Shown here piece after piece: positions 25,435 to 33,673 of a DNA stretch of 64,000 bases. Numbering within the stretch: position 1 is the stretch's first letter; the number at the start of each line of letters is the position of its first letter. The translations under genes were made by a program, and so were the position numbers. The stretch comes from Eubacterium sp. (GTDB lineage: Bacteria; Bacillota; Clostridia; Peptostreptococcales; Anaerovoracaceae): the NCBI GenBank assembly GCA_021769965.1, contig JAETRU010000019.1, forward strand, positions 26,109 to 90,108, read 5' to 3'. Below the pieces are notes generated by a model. It was given only the letters and a program-made list of their open reading frames with translations. It was not told the origin of the DNA and did no database searches.

Positions 25435-27819
25435 CTATTCATACATGACCTCAGCTTTTGTAGACCACTGGGTATAGTACGGCTTTCCGTCCATGATCCG
25501 CACGCCCCGCACTTTGTAATAATAACGGGTCCCTTTGGTCAGATCCTTGGTATTTTTGTACGATATAGTACTACCATACTTTGTTGTGTACATAGGTTTC
25601 GTACCAAATCCACTGTTTTTCTTTAATGAACGGAATATCTCATAATAATCCACTTTAAATCCCCTTGATTTTTGCCAACTGACCCTAACTCCGTTTTGCT
25701 CCTTTGCTGCTAATGCTGTAAGGGATGTGGCTTCAACTCCATTAGCAATGCGTTCACTATATGGATCATACTCTACCACTAAAATATTTGACCATTTGCT
25801 GTAATACTTTTTCCCATTCAAAATTCGAACACCTCGAACCTGATAATAATAAACGGTATCTCGTGCTAACTTCGTCACATTTTTGTACGATGACGTTGTT
25901 CCATATTTTGTAGAATACATCAATTTTTTATTTGACATATCGGAAGCTGTGCTTCGAAATATCTCATAATGATCCATTTTAAATCCCTTTGCACGTTCCC
26001 ATGCTAATTCCACATAGCCATCTTCCTGCTTCACATATTTCAAGGAAATACTCGTATTTTCTACGCCTTTAATCAATCTCTCTGTTTCTGGATTATATGT
26101 TACAGCAACTGTGTCTGACCACTTCGTATAATAAACTTCTCCGTCTATTTTACGCATTCCTCTTACCCTGTAGTGATATGTTTCTCCTTCTGACAACTCT
26201 TTTGTATTTTTGTATGAAACAGTGGTTCCATACTTTGTTGTATATATTGGTTTATCACTGAAGCCATTTGGACTCGTTGCCCTGAATATCTGATACGCAT
26301 CAACCTTATAGCCTTTTGCTCTCTCCCACGCTAAATGCACATACCCATCGCCGACCTCCTTCGGCGTCAAGGTGATGGTGGTATTTTGCACGCCTTTGAT
26401 CAGATTATCATTTTCGGCCGGCGGAGCAGGCGGTTTTGAACTGTCACGGACCACTTTGATATAATAGGTCTTCGACGCGGCTTTTGAAGAAGAGGTGCAC
26501 TTAACGGCAATCTTATTTTCTCCATTGACCAGACTGTTGCCGGTAATGGTAACAGAGGCTGTACTGTCATTTTTTACGGTTTTGATAGTCAGCTTGTCAG
26601 CCGCTACCGTTTCGCTGACCGTATAAGTACTGGTAAATCTGTCAAAGGCCGGACTGCAGCTCAGCGTCCTGCCATCTGCTGAAACCGTGATGCTGTCAAG
26701 GAAGCAGTTATTGGTCCCTGTCTTTGCCGGTTCTGCGCAAGGTTTCTCCGGCATGTCCTTGTAAACAGGTATCTCAAAGGTAAACGCTTCGTTCAGCACG
26801 CCGAAATCATGATAATCCCAGTACATGATATTTGACTCCGTAGCAGCGCAGAAAACGCTGGTCGCATACTGATGGGTGCCGATATTACTCAGTCCGTTGA
26901 GCACGTTATACCGTTCATAATACGCTGAATACTGGTTGTTGCTGATGAAATTATCCGCTATATAGACAGCGCCGCCTTTCACGGCCTTTTTCAGTGTATT
27001 CCACGGACGCAGATAGGACGTGCCGCTCTGATCCAGACCGCCTGCAGCAAAAACCAGACCTTTCTCCGCAGCAGAACCGTCGGCGCTGTCCACCGAACCG
27101 ATATTGTACACGTTGTAGCATTTGCTGAATTTTTTGCCGCCATAGGTAAATTCATGACCGTTGACCATAAAAGCGCTGCTGCCCAGTTCGATCCTGGTCT
27201 TCGCTGCCAGATACGTAGGGCTGATGCTGTAGGTTTTTCCGTTATAGGTCTGCTGTGCCGCTTCCATGTAATAAGCTGACGCAGATGCCGGCAGAGCCGT
27301 CCCCGACAGAATGCTTTTCACGATGCTCTCTGTCTGATAAGACGAATCATAGTAGAACGGTTCAAACATAAAAATACCGTCCTCTGTCAGCCAGTTTCGC
27401 GGATCCATGTAAAAGGCGACCGCCTTTTTCGATGCCGAGACCCATGACGCGCCGTCCTTCGGAAGATATGTATGTGTATCAAAATTGTATGTTCCCTGCC
27501 TTACCGCCTTATAGGAATCTCTGTAATTAGCAGAAATGGTATTGGCATTAGCATTCTCATATTGCGCAGTCAGAGCCTGATCCCATGTAAAATCCAGCTG
27601 TTTTGCCTTGAATGTCCAATTAGGATGGGCCTGATGGAGCTGCCTCAGATACGTCTTATAGCTTTCCGGAAATCCTTCCGCGCTCATTGCCGCCTCAAAA
27701 CTGCTGTCTGCCGCGTAAACCGGCTGCTGCGCTGCGGCAAGAAACGCACCGACAGCAAGCACAGCCGTCAGAAACACCGCGGCCGCCTTGCTCCATCTGC
27801 TCTTTTTACAATTCGTCAT
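25435..27819 (-). CDS. Secreted glucosaminidase-type peptidoglycan hydrolase with C-terminal fibronectin-III-like repeats
   Basis: 794 residues. Signal peptide 1-36 (charged start, hydrophobic core, AxA-type cleavage at VYA/ADSS). Glucosaminidase domain about 50-330 with the catalytic-region [14 protein letters not shown] cadherin-like beta-sandwich (about 370-465), then three tandem repeats of about 105 residues, each with a xxGVxxTxIxL start, a WERAKG(Y/F)K(V/M)D core, TKYG(T/S)T...YKN and a VRG(V/M)R...YYTxWS end. The repeats probably bind cell wall or another surface polymer. Much of the repeat DNA is AT-rich compared with the rest of the gene (see 25561-26340). Overlaps tdk by 4 bases (ATGA), so the two are coupled. 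Confidence 0.88.
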   Translation of the reverse strand: MTNCKKSRWSKAAAVFLTAVLAVGAFLAAAQQPVYAADSSFEAAMSAEGFPESYKTYLRQLHQAHPNWTFKAKQLDFTWDQALTAQYENANANTISANYRDSYKAVRQGTYNFDTHTYLPKDGASWVSASKKAVAFYMDPRNWLTEDGIFMFEPFYYDSSYQTESIVKSILSGTALPASASAYYMEAAQQTYNGKTYSISPTYLAAKTRIELGSSAFMVNGHEFTYGGKKFSKCYNVYNIGSVDSADGSAAEKGLVFAAGGLDQSGTSYLRPWNTLKKAVKGGAVYIADNFISNNQYSAYYERYNVLNGLSNIGTHQYATSVFCAATESNIMYWDYHDFGVLNEAFTFEIPVYKDMPEKPCAEPAKTGTNNCFLDSITVSADGRTLSCSPAFDRFTSTYTVSETVAADKLTIKTVKNDSTASVTITGNSLVNGENKIAVKCTSSSKAASKTYYIKVVRDSSKPPAPPAENDNLIKGVQNTTITLTPKEVGDGYVHLAWERAKGYKVDAYQIFRATSPNGFSDKPIYTTKYGTTVSYKNTKELSEGETYHYRVRGMRKIDGEVYYTKWSDTVAVTYNPETERLIKGVENTSISLKYVKQEDGYVELAWERAKGFKMDHYEIFRSTASDMSNKKLMYSTKYGTTSSYKNVTKLARDTVYYYQVRGVRILNGKKYYSKWSNILVVEYDPYSERIANGVEATSLTALAAKEQNGVRVSWQKSRGFKVDYYEIFRSLKKNSGFGTKPMYTTKYGSTISYKNTKDLTKGTRYYYKVRGVRIMDGKPYYTQWSTKAEVMYE
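25561..26340 (-). repeat. AT-rich mosaic block covering most of the fibronectin-III-like repeats
   Basis: Hand count gives about 37 percent GC over these 780 bases against about 47-55 percent just outside. It spans the end of repeat 1, all of repeat 2 and most of repeat 3 of the glucosaminidase. The protein frame is intact and the repeats on both sides align, which suggests insertion or conversion by homologous recombination between repeats. Confidence 0.65.
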
Positions 27820-28424
27820 ATTTTTTTCTCCATATCTCTGCCGATCTCCGGACCGATCCTTCCGTCGTTATAATGCTTTCTGCAGAGAGAAACATACATA
27901 TCATTTCCTCCGATCAGAACCTGCTGCCCATGCTTGACAAACTTACCGTCCACGACTCTGGCGACCATAGTAGCTTTCCGTCCGCACCAGCAGATCGTCT
28001 TGATCTCTTCAATTTTATCTGCGTAGATCAGCATGTAATATGATCCTTCAAAGAGCTCATTGCGAAAATCATTCTTCAGACCGTACGCCAAAACCGGAAC
28101 GTCCAGACTGTCCACGATCTCAACAAGCTCCTGTACATGATGCTTCTTTAAAAACTGGCACTCATCGATCAGCACACAGTCGATCCTGTGTTTTTCGTTT
28201 TCACGCATAAAAAGTTCCAGAATGTTGGTTTCCTCCTGAATGCTGACCGCATCCCTCTGCAGACCGATCCTGGATGTGATGACGCCGGAACCATATCGAT
28301 TGTCGATGGCGGGTACCAGTGTCAGAACGTGCTTGCCCCGCTCCTCATAATTATATGCGACCTTGATCAGCTCGATAGACTTGCCTGCGTTCATCGTGCT
28401 GTATCTGTAATATAACTGTGCCAT
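27816..28424 (-). CDS. tdk: Thymidine kinase (type II)
   Basis: Salvages thymidine by phosphorylation. 202 residues: P-loop region YSTMNAGKS (as in the E. coli enzyme), DECQFL Walker B (usual DEAQF with Ala replaced by Cys), lasso region, and zinc ligands CWCG and LCRKH. Good frame start at MAQLYYRYS with AGGAGG upstream. First gene of a two-gene unit with the glucosaminidase. Confidence 0.95.
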   Translation of the reverse strand: MAQLYYRYSTMNAGKSIELIKVAYNYEERGKHVLTLVPAIDNRYGSGVITSRIGLQRDAVSIQEETNILELFMRENEKHRIDCVLIDECQFLKKHHVQELVEIVDSLDVPVLAYGLKNDFRNELFEGSYYMLIYADKIEEIKTICWCGRKATMVARVVDGKFVKHGQQVLIGGNDMYVSLCRKHYNDGRIGPEIGRDMEKKI

Positions 28425-28483
28425 GTTGTCCTCCTAAAAAGTCTCTGATTTTATTTTAATAGATGGCAGAAGAAAAAGCAACA

Positions 28484-28525
28484 GAAAAAAAAACAACCCC
28501 TCGGACTTATGTCGGCGAAAGGCTG
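28484..28525 (-). terminator. Rho-independent terminator of the tRNA operon
   Basis: Minus strand: CAGCCTTTCG (28516-28525) pairs, with G-U pairs, to CGAGGGGTTG (28494-28503); inner GAC-ATAA-GTC; followed by a run of nine T. It lies 10 bases past the tRNA-Phe gene. Confidence 0.8.
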
Positions 28526-28535
28526 CTTGAATGAA

Positions 28536-28611
28536 TGGTGCCCAGACTCGGAATTGAACCAAGGACACGGGGATTTTCAGTCCCCTGCTCTACCTACTGA
28601 GCTATCTGGGC
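28536..28611 (-). tRNA. tRNA-Phe (GAA)
   Basis: 76 bases, complete cloverleaf, anticodon loop CTGAAAA, acceptor GCCCAGA/TCTGGGC, CCA encoded. Last gene of the 15-tRNA operon. Confidence 0.97.
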
Positions 28612-28635
28612 ATATAAAGTATTTAATTGTTAAAC

Positions 28636-28712
28636 TGGTGGGCCATCAGGGACTTGAACCCGGGACCTGCCGGTTATGAGCCGGACGCTCTGACCAACTG
28701 AGCTAATGGCCC
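28636..28712 (-). tRNA. tRNA with CAT anticodon (elongator Met or Ile2)
   Basis: 77 bases, anticodon loop CTCATAA, CCA encoded. Loop and acceptor (GGGCCAT/ATGGCCC) fit either elongator tRNA-Met or the lysidine-modified tRNA-Ile2; I cannot separate them by eye. One mismatch is seen in the T stem (CCGGG against CCCTG) and one at the top of the anticodon stem (27-43). Confidence 0.9.
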
Positions 28713-28727
28713 ACATCATGTTTTAAA

Positions 28728-28804
28728 TGGTCGGGGTGGCAGGATTTGAACCCGCGGCCCACTGGTCCCAAACCAGTTGCGCTACCAAACTGCGCTACAC
28801 CCCG
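28728..28804 (-). tRNA. tRNA-Pro (TGG)
   Basis: 77 bases, anticodon loop TTTGGGA, acceptor CGGGGTG/CACCCCG, CCA encoded. Confidence 0.97.
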
Positions 28805-28830
28805 ATAGGTATTCTATATAAGTCTGCAAT

Positions 28831-28906
28831 TGGCAGGGGCAGTAGGATTCGAACCCACGGCACGTGGTTTTGGAGACCACTGCTCTACCAACTGAGCTAT
28901 ACCCCT
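28831..28906 (-). tRNA. tRNA-Trp (CCA)
   Basis: 76 bases, anticodon loop CTCCAAA, acceptor AGGGGTA/TGCCCCT with discriminator G, CCA encoded. Confidence 0.97.
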
Positions 28907-28911
28907 GCATA

Positions 28912-29004
28912 TGGCGGAGAAGATGGGATTCGAACCCATGCGGCCCTAATACGAACCCTAACGGTTTAGCAAACCGTCCTCTTCAGCCTCTTGAGTACTT
29001 CTCC
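28912..29004 (-). tRNA. tRNA-Ser (GCT)
   Basis: 93 bases with the long class II variable arm, anticodon GCT, CCA encoded. Confidence 0.97.
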
Positions 29005-29062
29005 AGGCTAACGAGACTTATCCGATTCAATTTATCAAAACTGAAATTCTATCTATATTTTA

Positions 29063-29151
<89 letters not shown>

Positions 29152-29186
29152 ATAGTGTGGATTCAACTTTCCATATTTTTTAAAAA

Positions 29187-29262
29187 TGGTGACCCATCGG
29201 AGATTCGAACTCCGGACACCTTGATTAAAAGTCAAGTGCTCTGCCGACTGAGCTAATGGGTC
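29187..29262 (-). tRNA. tRNA-Lys (TTT)
   Basis: 76 bases, anticodon stem-loop TTGAC/TTTTAAT region with TTT, acceptor GACCCAT/ATGGGTC, CCA encoded. Confidence 0.97.
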
Positions 29263-29271
29263 ATAAACAAC

Positions 29272-29346
29272 TGGCTGGGGTAGCAGGACTCGAACCTACG
29301 AATGACGGAGTCAAAGTCCGTTGCCTTACCACTTGGCTATACCCCA
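29272..29346 (-). tRNA. tRNA-Gln (TTG)
   Basis: 75 bases, anticodon TTG in loop CTTTGAC, acceptor TGGGGTA/TACCCCA, discriminator G, CCA encoded. Confidence 0.97.
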
Positions 29347-29363
29347 AAGCATCAAATAAAAAT

Positions 29364-29440
29364 TGGTGAGCCCACAGGGATTCGAACCCCGGACACACGG
29401 CTTAGAAGGCCGTTGCTCTATCCAGCTGAGCTATGAGCCC
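29364..29440 (-). tRNA. tRNA-Arg (TCT)
   Basis: 77 bases, anticodon loop CTTCTAA, acceptor GGGCTCA/TGGGCTC region, CCA encoded. Confidence 0.97.
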
Positions 29441-29458
29441 ACACTACAGTTTAAAAAA

Positions 29459-29532
<74 letters not shown>

Positions 29533-29537
29533 AAAGA

Positions 29538-29612
29538 TGGAGCGGAAGACGAGATTCGAACTCGCGACCCTCGCCTTGGCAAGGCGATGCTCTACCCCTG
29601 AGCCACTTCCGC
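29538..29612 (-). tRNA. tRNA-Gly (GCC)
   Basis: 75 bases, anticodon loop TTGCCAA, acceptor GCGGAAG/CTTCCGC, CCA encoded. Only 5 bases from the other Gly gene. Confidence 0.97.
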
Positions 29613-29617
29613 AAGAT

Positions 29618-29702
29618 TGGTCGAGGGAGATGGATTCGAACCATCGAAAGCTCAGCTAACGGATTTACAGTCCGCCCCCTTTGGCCACTCGGGAATCCCT
29701 CG
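29618..29702 (-). tRNA. tRNA-Tyr (GTA)
   Basis: 85 bases with long variable arm, anticodon loop CTGTAAA, CCA encoded. Acceptor begins with C (CGAGGGA/TCCCTCG). The 73-base gap to the next tRNA contains only a small TGGTG-CAAT-CACCA hairpin. Confidence 0.96.
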
Positions 29703-29775
29703 ACATCATCATTTTTCAAACTTGGTATGATATTTATTTGATGAATTGGTGCAATCACCATTCACTTTATGTTGT

Positions 29776-29850
29776 TGGAGCTGGCGGAGGGAATCGAACC
29801 CCCAACCTGCTGATTACAAATCAGCTGCTCTACCGTTGAGCCACGCCAGC
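29776..29850 (-). tRNA. tRNA-Thr (TGT)
   Basis: 75 bases, anticodon loop TTTGTAA, acceptor GCTGGCG/CGCCAGC, CCA encoded. Confidence 0.97.
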
Positions 29851-29870
29851 ATGTTATCGACTTTTAAAAT

Positions 29871-29947
29871 TGGCGACCTGGAACGGGCTCGAACCGTCGA
29901 CCTCCAGCGTGACAGGCTGGCATTCTAACCAACTGAACTACCAGGCC
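29871..29947 (-). tRNA. tRNA-Asp (GTC)
   Basis: 77 bases, anticodon loop CTGTCAC, acceptor GGCCTGG/CCAGGTC with one G-U, discriminator G, CCA encoded. Confidence 0.97.
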
Positions 29948-29959
29948 GCATTGCTGCAA

Positions 29960-30035
29960 TGGTGGGCGTTATAGGGCTCGAACCTATGACCCCCTGCTTG
30001 TAAGGCAGGTGCTCTCCCAGCTGAGCTAAACGCCC
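29960..30035 (-). tRNA. tRNA-Val (TAC)
   Basis: 76 bases, anticodon loop CTTACAA, acceptor GGGCGTT/AACGCCC, CCA encoded. First gene of the operon behind the two promoters at 30073 and 30177. Confidence 0.97.
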
Positions 30036-30072
30036 TCAGCATTGGCTTCTCAATTGCTTGGCACGTTTACTA

Positions 30073-30101
30073 ATTATACTAGCTTAGTTCACACTTGTCA
30101 A
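30073..30101 (-). promoter_or_regulatory. Strong proximal promoter of the tRNA operon
   Basis: Minus strand: perfect TTGACA (30096-30101), 17 bases, perfect TATAAT (30073-30078), about 38 bases upstream of tRNA-Val. Fully consensus sigma-A promoter. Confidence 0.93.
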
Positions 30102-30176
30102 GCACTTTTTTATCTTTTCTTTAGACATTTTCTGCGAAACTGTCTAACAGCATAAATTAAAATCGAGCCATGGATT

Positions 30177-30205
30177 ATATTACCACATCTTTCAGACCAT
30201 GTCAA
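30177..30205 (-). promoter_or_regulatory. Putative distal promoter of the tRNA operon
   Basis: Minus strand: perfect TTGACA (30200-30205), 17 bases, TAATAT (30177-30182); an overlapping TATAAT (30174-30179) would give a 20-base spacer. Tandem promoters are common before stable RNA operons. Confidence 0.55.
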
Positions 30206-30218
30206 CAACTTTTTACAA

Positions 30219-30848
30219 TCATTTTCTGATCTGGTGCGGGCTGATCTGTTCACGAAGTATCTCCGCTCTGCCACTGGATAAACCGGTGATCACATCCTTC
30301 AATGCTCCCGCATGGGATGGATCTGTGACTGCGTCAAATGTGACCGCATCAGCATAAAATATATTATCAAAATTCACCTCAAATGTAAAGAGGAAATTTT
30401 GTATTTTATTAAATACAGCGTAGTCCACCCGATATGTAACAGCCTGCATCTCTACCACGTCACAGATCCCGGCGGCCGCAAGACCAAGCTTCGCGCTGCT
30501 GGTATAAGCGCGGACCAGTCCGCCGGTGCCGAGCTTGATACCTCCAAAATAACGGGTCACCACAACGCACACATTGGTGATGCCCTCCTGCACCAGCATC
30601 TGCACTATAGGAGCCCCGCTGGTTCCCTGCGGTTCCCCGTCGTCGCTTGCCCACTGCAGCTGAAACTTGTCTCCGATGACCATGGCAGGGACATTGTGCG
30701 TAGCGTCCTTATGCTTTTTCCGCACAGACGCAATAAACGCGTCTGCCTCTTCTTTGGTCTCTGCCGGCTTTACATAAGCGATAAAGCGTGATCTTTCGAT
30801 CGTCTGTTCGCAGCTTGCCTCTTCTGCGACTGTGCTATATAATTTCAT
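30219..30848 (-). CDS. yigZ: YigZ/IMPACT family protein
   Basis: Conserved protein of the UPF0029/IMPACT family, related to a translation-associated eukaryotic regulator; precise bacterial role unknown. 209 residues: N-terminal ribosomal-S5-like fold with SRFIAYV, ASDDGEPQGTSGAPI and VVVTRYFGGIKLGTGGLVRAY (the family signature, in two parts), and a small C-terminal ferredoxin-like domain (DUF1949). Overlaps hflX by 14 bases. Confidence 0.93.
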   Translation of the reverse strand: MKLYSTVAEEASCEQTIERSRFIAYVKPAETKEEADAFIASVRKKHKDATHNVPAMVIGDKFQLQWASDDGEPQGTSGAPIVQMLVQEGITNVCVVVTRYFGGIKLGTGGLVRAYTSSAKLGLAAAGICDVVEMQAVTYRVDYAVFNKIQNFLFTFEVNFDNIFYADAVTFDAVTDPSHAGALKDVITGLSSGRAEILREQISPHQIRK

Positions 30849-32115
30849 ATTCCTTCAACCTCTGATAATCTTCCTGTTTCAGTTCCGTCTCAAACAGCGT
30901 TCCCTCCGCCACATATTCCATAGAACGCACCGCGGTCTTCTCGCACAGATATGAGGAAAGGTCCCCTCTGGTATACGGGATCAAAAGCCGCGCGCGGACT
31001 ACGTCCGCGAAAAGACGTTCCTTAATGGCAGTCAGAAGCTCTGTCATACCGCTGCCCTCTTTCGCGGACACAAAGCAGCCGGGAACGTCGGAATAGGCCG
31101 GCTGGAAATCCGGAGCCAGATCCATTTTGTTATAGACCATCAGCTTCTCCCTGTCCCCTGCTCCGATCTCTGACAGGACCCGGTCCGTCACAGCGATATG
31201 AAAATCGTGTTCTTCATAGGATGCGTCGACCACATGAAGCAGCAGATCCGCGTGAAGCACCTCCTCCAGCGTGGCCTTAAACGCCTCGACCAGACTGTGA
31301 GGCAGCTTGCTGACAAAGCCCACCGTATCCACCAGGATAAACGACTGCTTGTCTGCCAGCGTCACGCTGCGGCTCTGCGCATCCAAAGTAGCGAAAAGCA
31401 TATCCTTTTCGCGGACGGTTTTTTCCTCCTTGTCAGCCATAGACAGAAGCCGGTTCATCAAAGCCGACTTGCCGGAGTTCGTATATCCCACCAGAGCTGC
31501 CACAGGGATTCCGCTCTTCTCTCTGCGGGAGCGCTGCACATCACGGGTACGTACCAGATCCGCAAGCTCCGCCTTAATATCCTCCATACGCCGTTCAATA
31601 TGTCTGCGGTCTGTTTCCAGCTTCTTTTCGCCGGGGCCCCGGGTACCGATGCCGCCGCCCAGTCTGGACAGAGATTTACCAAATCCGGTCAAGCGCGGCA
31701 GGCGGTACTTCAGCTGAGCCAGTTCTACCTGAAGCTTGCCCTCTCTGGAATCCGCCCGGTCAGCGAATATATCCAGGATCAAAATGGTTCTGTCGATGAC
31801 CCGCACACCGATGGCGTCCTCCAGATTGCGAAGCTGCATGCCGCTGAGTTCGTCATTGAAGATGACCACGTCCGCCTCCATATTCCGAACCAGTTCTGCC
31901 ACCTCTTCCACCTTGCCCTTTCCGATGAAGGTTGCCGTATTAGGCTTCTCCAGGATCTGGACCACTTTTCCCAGAACCTGGGCTCTGGCCGCTTCAGCCA
32001 GACCTGCAAGCTCCTCCATGGAATAGGAGATATCTTCTCTGCGCTGCAGACCCACCAGGATCGCTCTGTAATTTTCTTCTGTAATGATCTCGTTGTTCTC
32101 GTTAAATCTAAGCAT
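30835..32115 (-). CDS. hflX: GTPase HflX
   Basis: Ribosome-splitting GTPase involved in rescue of stalled ribosomes. 426 residues from the ATG at 32115: N-terminal nucleotide-binding HflX domain with VIFNDELSGMQLRNLE, the glycine-rich SRLGGGIGTRGPGEKKLE, then the G domain GYTNSGKSALMNRL, DTVGFVSKLPH, NKMDLA. A longer frame to 32175 overlaps yunB and has no better start. No Shine-Dalgarno is visible before 32115, and a TATACT -10 element sits so close that the message would start at or next to the ATG. Confidence 0.92.
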   Translation of the reverse strand: MLRFNENNEIITEENYRAILVGLQRREDISYSMEELAGLAEAARAQVLGKVVQILEKPNTATFIGKGKVEEVAELVRNMEADVVIFNDELSGMQLRNLEDAIGVRVIDRTILILDIFADRADSREGKLQVELAQLKYRLPRLTGFGKSLSRLGGGIGTRGPGEKKLETDRRHIERRMEDIKAELADLVRTRDVQRSRREKSGIPVAALVGYTNSGKSALMNRLLSMADKEEKTVREKDMLFATLDAQSRSVTLADKQSFILVDTVGFVSKLPHSLVEAFKATLEEVLHADLLLHVVDASYEEHDFHIAVTDRVLSEIGAGDREKLMVYNKMDLAPDFQPAYSDVPGCFVSAKEGSGMTELLTAIKERLFADVVRARLLIPYTRGDLSSYLCEKTAVRSMEYVAEGTLFETELKQEDYQRLKEYEII

Positions 32116-32121
32116 GGCTTT

Positions 32122-32130
32122 AGTATACCA
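32122..32130 (-). promoter_or_regulatory. Extended -10 element immediately before hflX
   Basis: Minus strand TGG followed by TATACT (32122-32127), with 6 bases between the element and the ATG at 32115. The -35 region is weak. Predicts transcription start at the ATG itself. Confidence 0.45.
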
Positions 32131-32140
32131 CAAAATACGT

Positions 32141-32806
32141 TTAAGTAACATCCAAAATATCTTCTTTTGGCACATTCACATAACTGTCCGGCACTTCACC
32201 CAGAATCACGACCTCACATATCAGCATTTTGCTTTTGATCTCGATGCTCTCCGCAGAAAAAGGCTCCAGAATTCTGACGCTGCTTTTCAGGTCCACATAC
32301 ACTTTGTACTTGGTCTGATTGATCCCCTGGCTCTCGAAGGCAGTCTCAAAATCGCAGCTGGTCACCGCCATAGGCAGGATCCTGATGTTCATACCCATAT
32401 CAGTCTGAGAAAGCAGCTTGCTTCCCATCAGGGTCCCGTAACCCAGCCTCACCTCCGACGGCTCCATGTCATCATATTTTTTCTGCAGCGCGGCTGTAAG
32501 ACCGGATACCAGCTGATTGATCACCGGCGTATTAGCCTGTACTGTCTGTATTTTTCCATTGCTGCCCCTGATCACCTTGAAGAGCGTATCCTCATAGTTT
32601 TTATCTGAGAATTCCTCCTGCACCGTTTCGCTGATGATCTGACCGACAATACCCTCGGCTTTCAGCCTGCTCACAGCGTCGATATTTGGCCCGATCTGCC
32701 ATTTTAATCCGACAAGCAGGCAAATGATCCCCAAACACACCATCCCGGCTGAAAAAGCAATTTTTTTGACGAGGCCTGCGGATCCGTTCCATCTGTTTCT
32801 GCCCAT
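32141..32806 (-). CDS. yunB: Sporulation protein YunB
   Basis: Mother-cell membrane protein of unknown biochemical role, needed for spore formation in Bacillus. 221 residues from MGRNRW; one N-terminal membrane segment (about 14-34), then an extracytoplasmic domain with VRLGYGTLMGSKLLSQ, matching the family. The ATG at 32806 has AGGAGG 9 bases upstream, but that sequence is the 3' arm of the codY terminator hairpin (32807-32851). Marks the organism as a spore former. Confidence 0.88.
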   Translation of the reverse strand: MGRNRWNGSAGLVKKIAFSAGMVCLGIICLLVGLKWQIGPNIDAVSRLKAEGIVGQIISETVQEEFSDKNYEDTLFKVIRGSNGKIQTVQANTPVINQLVSGLTAALQKKYDDMEPSEVRLGYGTLMGSKLLSQTDMGMNIRILPMAVTSCDFETAFESQGINQTKYKVYVDLKSSVRILEPFSAESIEIKSKMLICEVVILGEVPDSYVNVPKEDILDVT

Positions 32807-32851
32807 AAAAAAAAACCTCCTGCTACAGTCTATGCCGCAGCAGAGGTTTTT
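32807..32851 (-). terminator. Terminator after codY whose 3' stem is the yunB ribosome binding site
   Basis: Minus strand: 5' arm 32837-32851, 10-base loop, 3' arm 32811-32826 with one bulged base and one G-U, followed by nine T. The yunB Shine-Dalgarno AGGAGG (32816-32821) is inside the 3' arm, and the T run leads directly into the yunB ATG. Confidence 0.85.
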
Positions 32852-32858
32852 GACTTTA

Positions 32859-33638
32859 TTACATTTCAAAGATCTTAATGCCTTCACGAAGATAATCATT
32901 GGTGATCTTGATGCGTGTCCCTTTCATACCCAGGGATCTGGATTCGATAACGCCTGCGCTCTCCAGCTTTCTCAGCGCGTTAACGATAACAGAACGGGTA
33001 ATGCCGCTCTTGTCGGCGATCTTGCTGGCTACCAGCAGGCCTTCATCGCCCTTCAGTTCCGCGAAGATCTTAGTGACCGCGTCCATCTCAGAATAGGACA
33101 GAGTAGAGAGAGCCATTTCTACAGCTTCCTTCATTCTATTTTCCTCTTCCTCATCCATGGCAATGCCTCTGGCAACTTCGATGCCTACCACAGTAGCCCC
33201 GTACTCGCAGATAGCGATATCCTCATCATCATAAGCCTTATCAGGTCTTGCCAGCAGCAGTGTAGCGATCCGGTTGCCTCCAAAGATGATCGGTACGATG
33301 GTGTGATATTTGCTGTTCAGCGCATAATCCTCACCATAGAACTCCTTGATGCTGTCATAGATCAGATTGGATCTGGTGTCAGTGACCCGCAGGAACCGGT
33401 CGTTATATACAGAAGGCAGTACCACCTTGCCCGTCTCCTCGTCACGGATCAAAGGCGCCTCTTCACCTTCAGCGTATTTTGCGGCCAGCACTTTCCCCTT
33501 TCTGTTCAGAATATAGACATTGGATCCCAGCATCTCACTCATAATGTTACACAGCTCGTCAAAGGAGATGTACCCTGCCGTGCTCTCAGAAAGCACCCAA
33601 TTCATTTTTCTGATTCTCGTCAATAATTTCTCGCTCAT
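32859..33638 (-). CDS. codY: GTP-sensing global regulator CodY
   Basis: Represses nitrogen, amino-acid and adaptation genes when GTP and branched-chain amino acids are plentiful. 259 residues: N-terminal GAF domain (1-155), linker helix, and C-terminal winged helix-turn-helix (about 200-245) with ASKIADKSGITRSVIVNALR, highly conserved. Placed after hslVU as in Bacillus (there xerC-hslV-hslU-codY; here topA takes the first place). 35 bases after hslU. Confidence 0.97.
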   Translation of the reverse strand: MSEKLLTRIRKMNWVLSESTAGYISFDELCNIMSEMLGSNVYILNRKGKVLAAKYAEGEEAPLIRDEETGKVVLPSVYNDRFLRVTDTRSNLIYDSIKEFYGEDYALNSKYHTIVPIIFGGNRIATLLLARPDKAYDDEDIAICEYGATVVGIEVARGIAMDEEEENRMKEAVEMALSTLSYSEMDAVTKIFAELKGDEGLLVASKIADKSGITRSVIVNALRKLESAGVIESRSLGMKGTRIKITNDYLREGIKIFEM

Positions 33639-33673
33639 ATTTTACCTCTTCTACCTCAACTTTTTTATCATAC

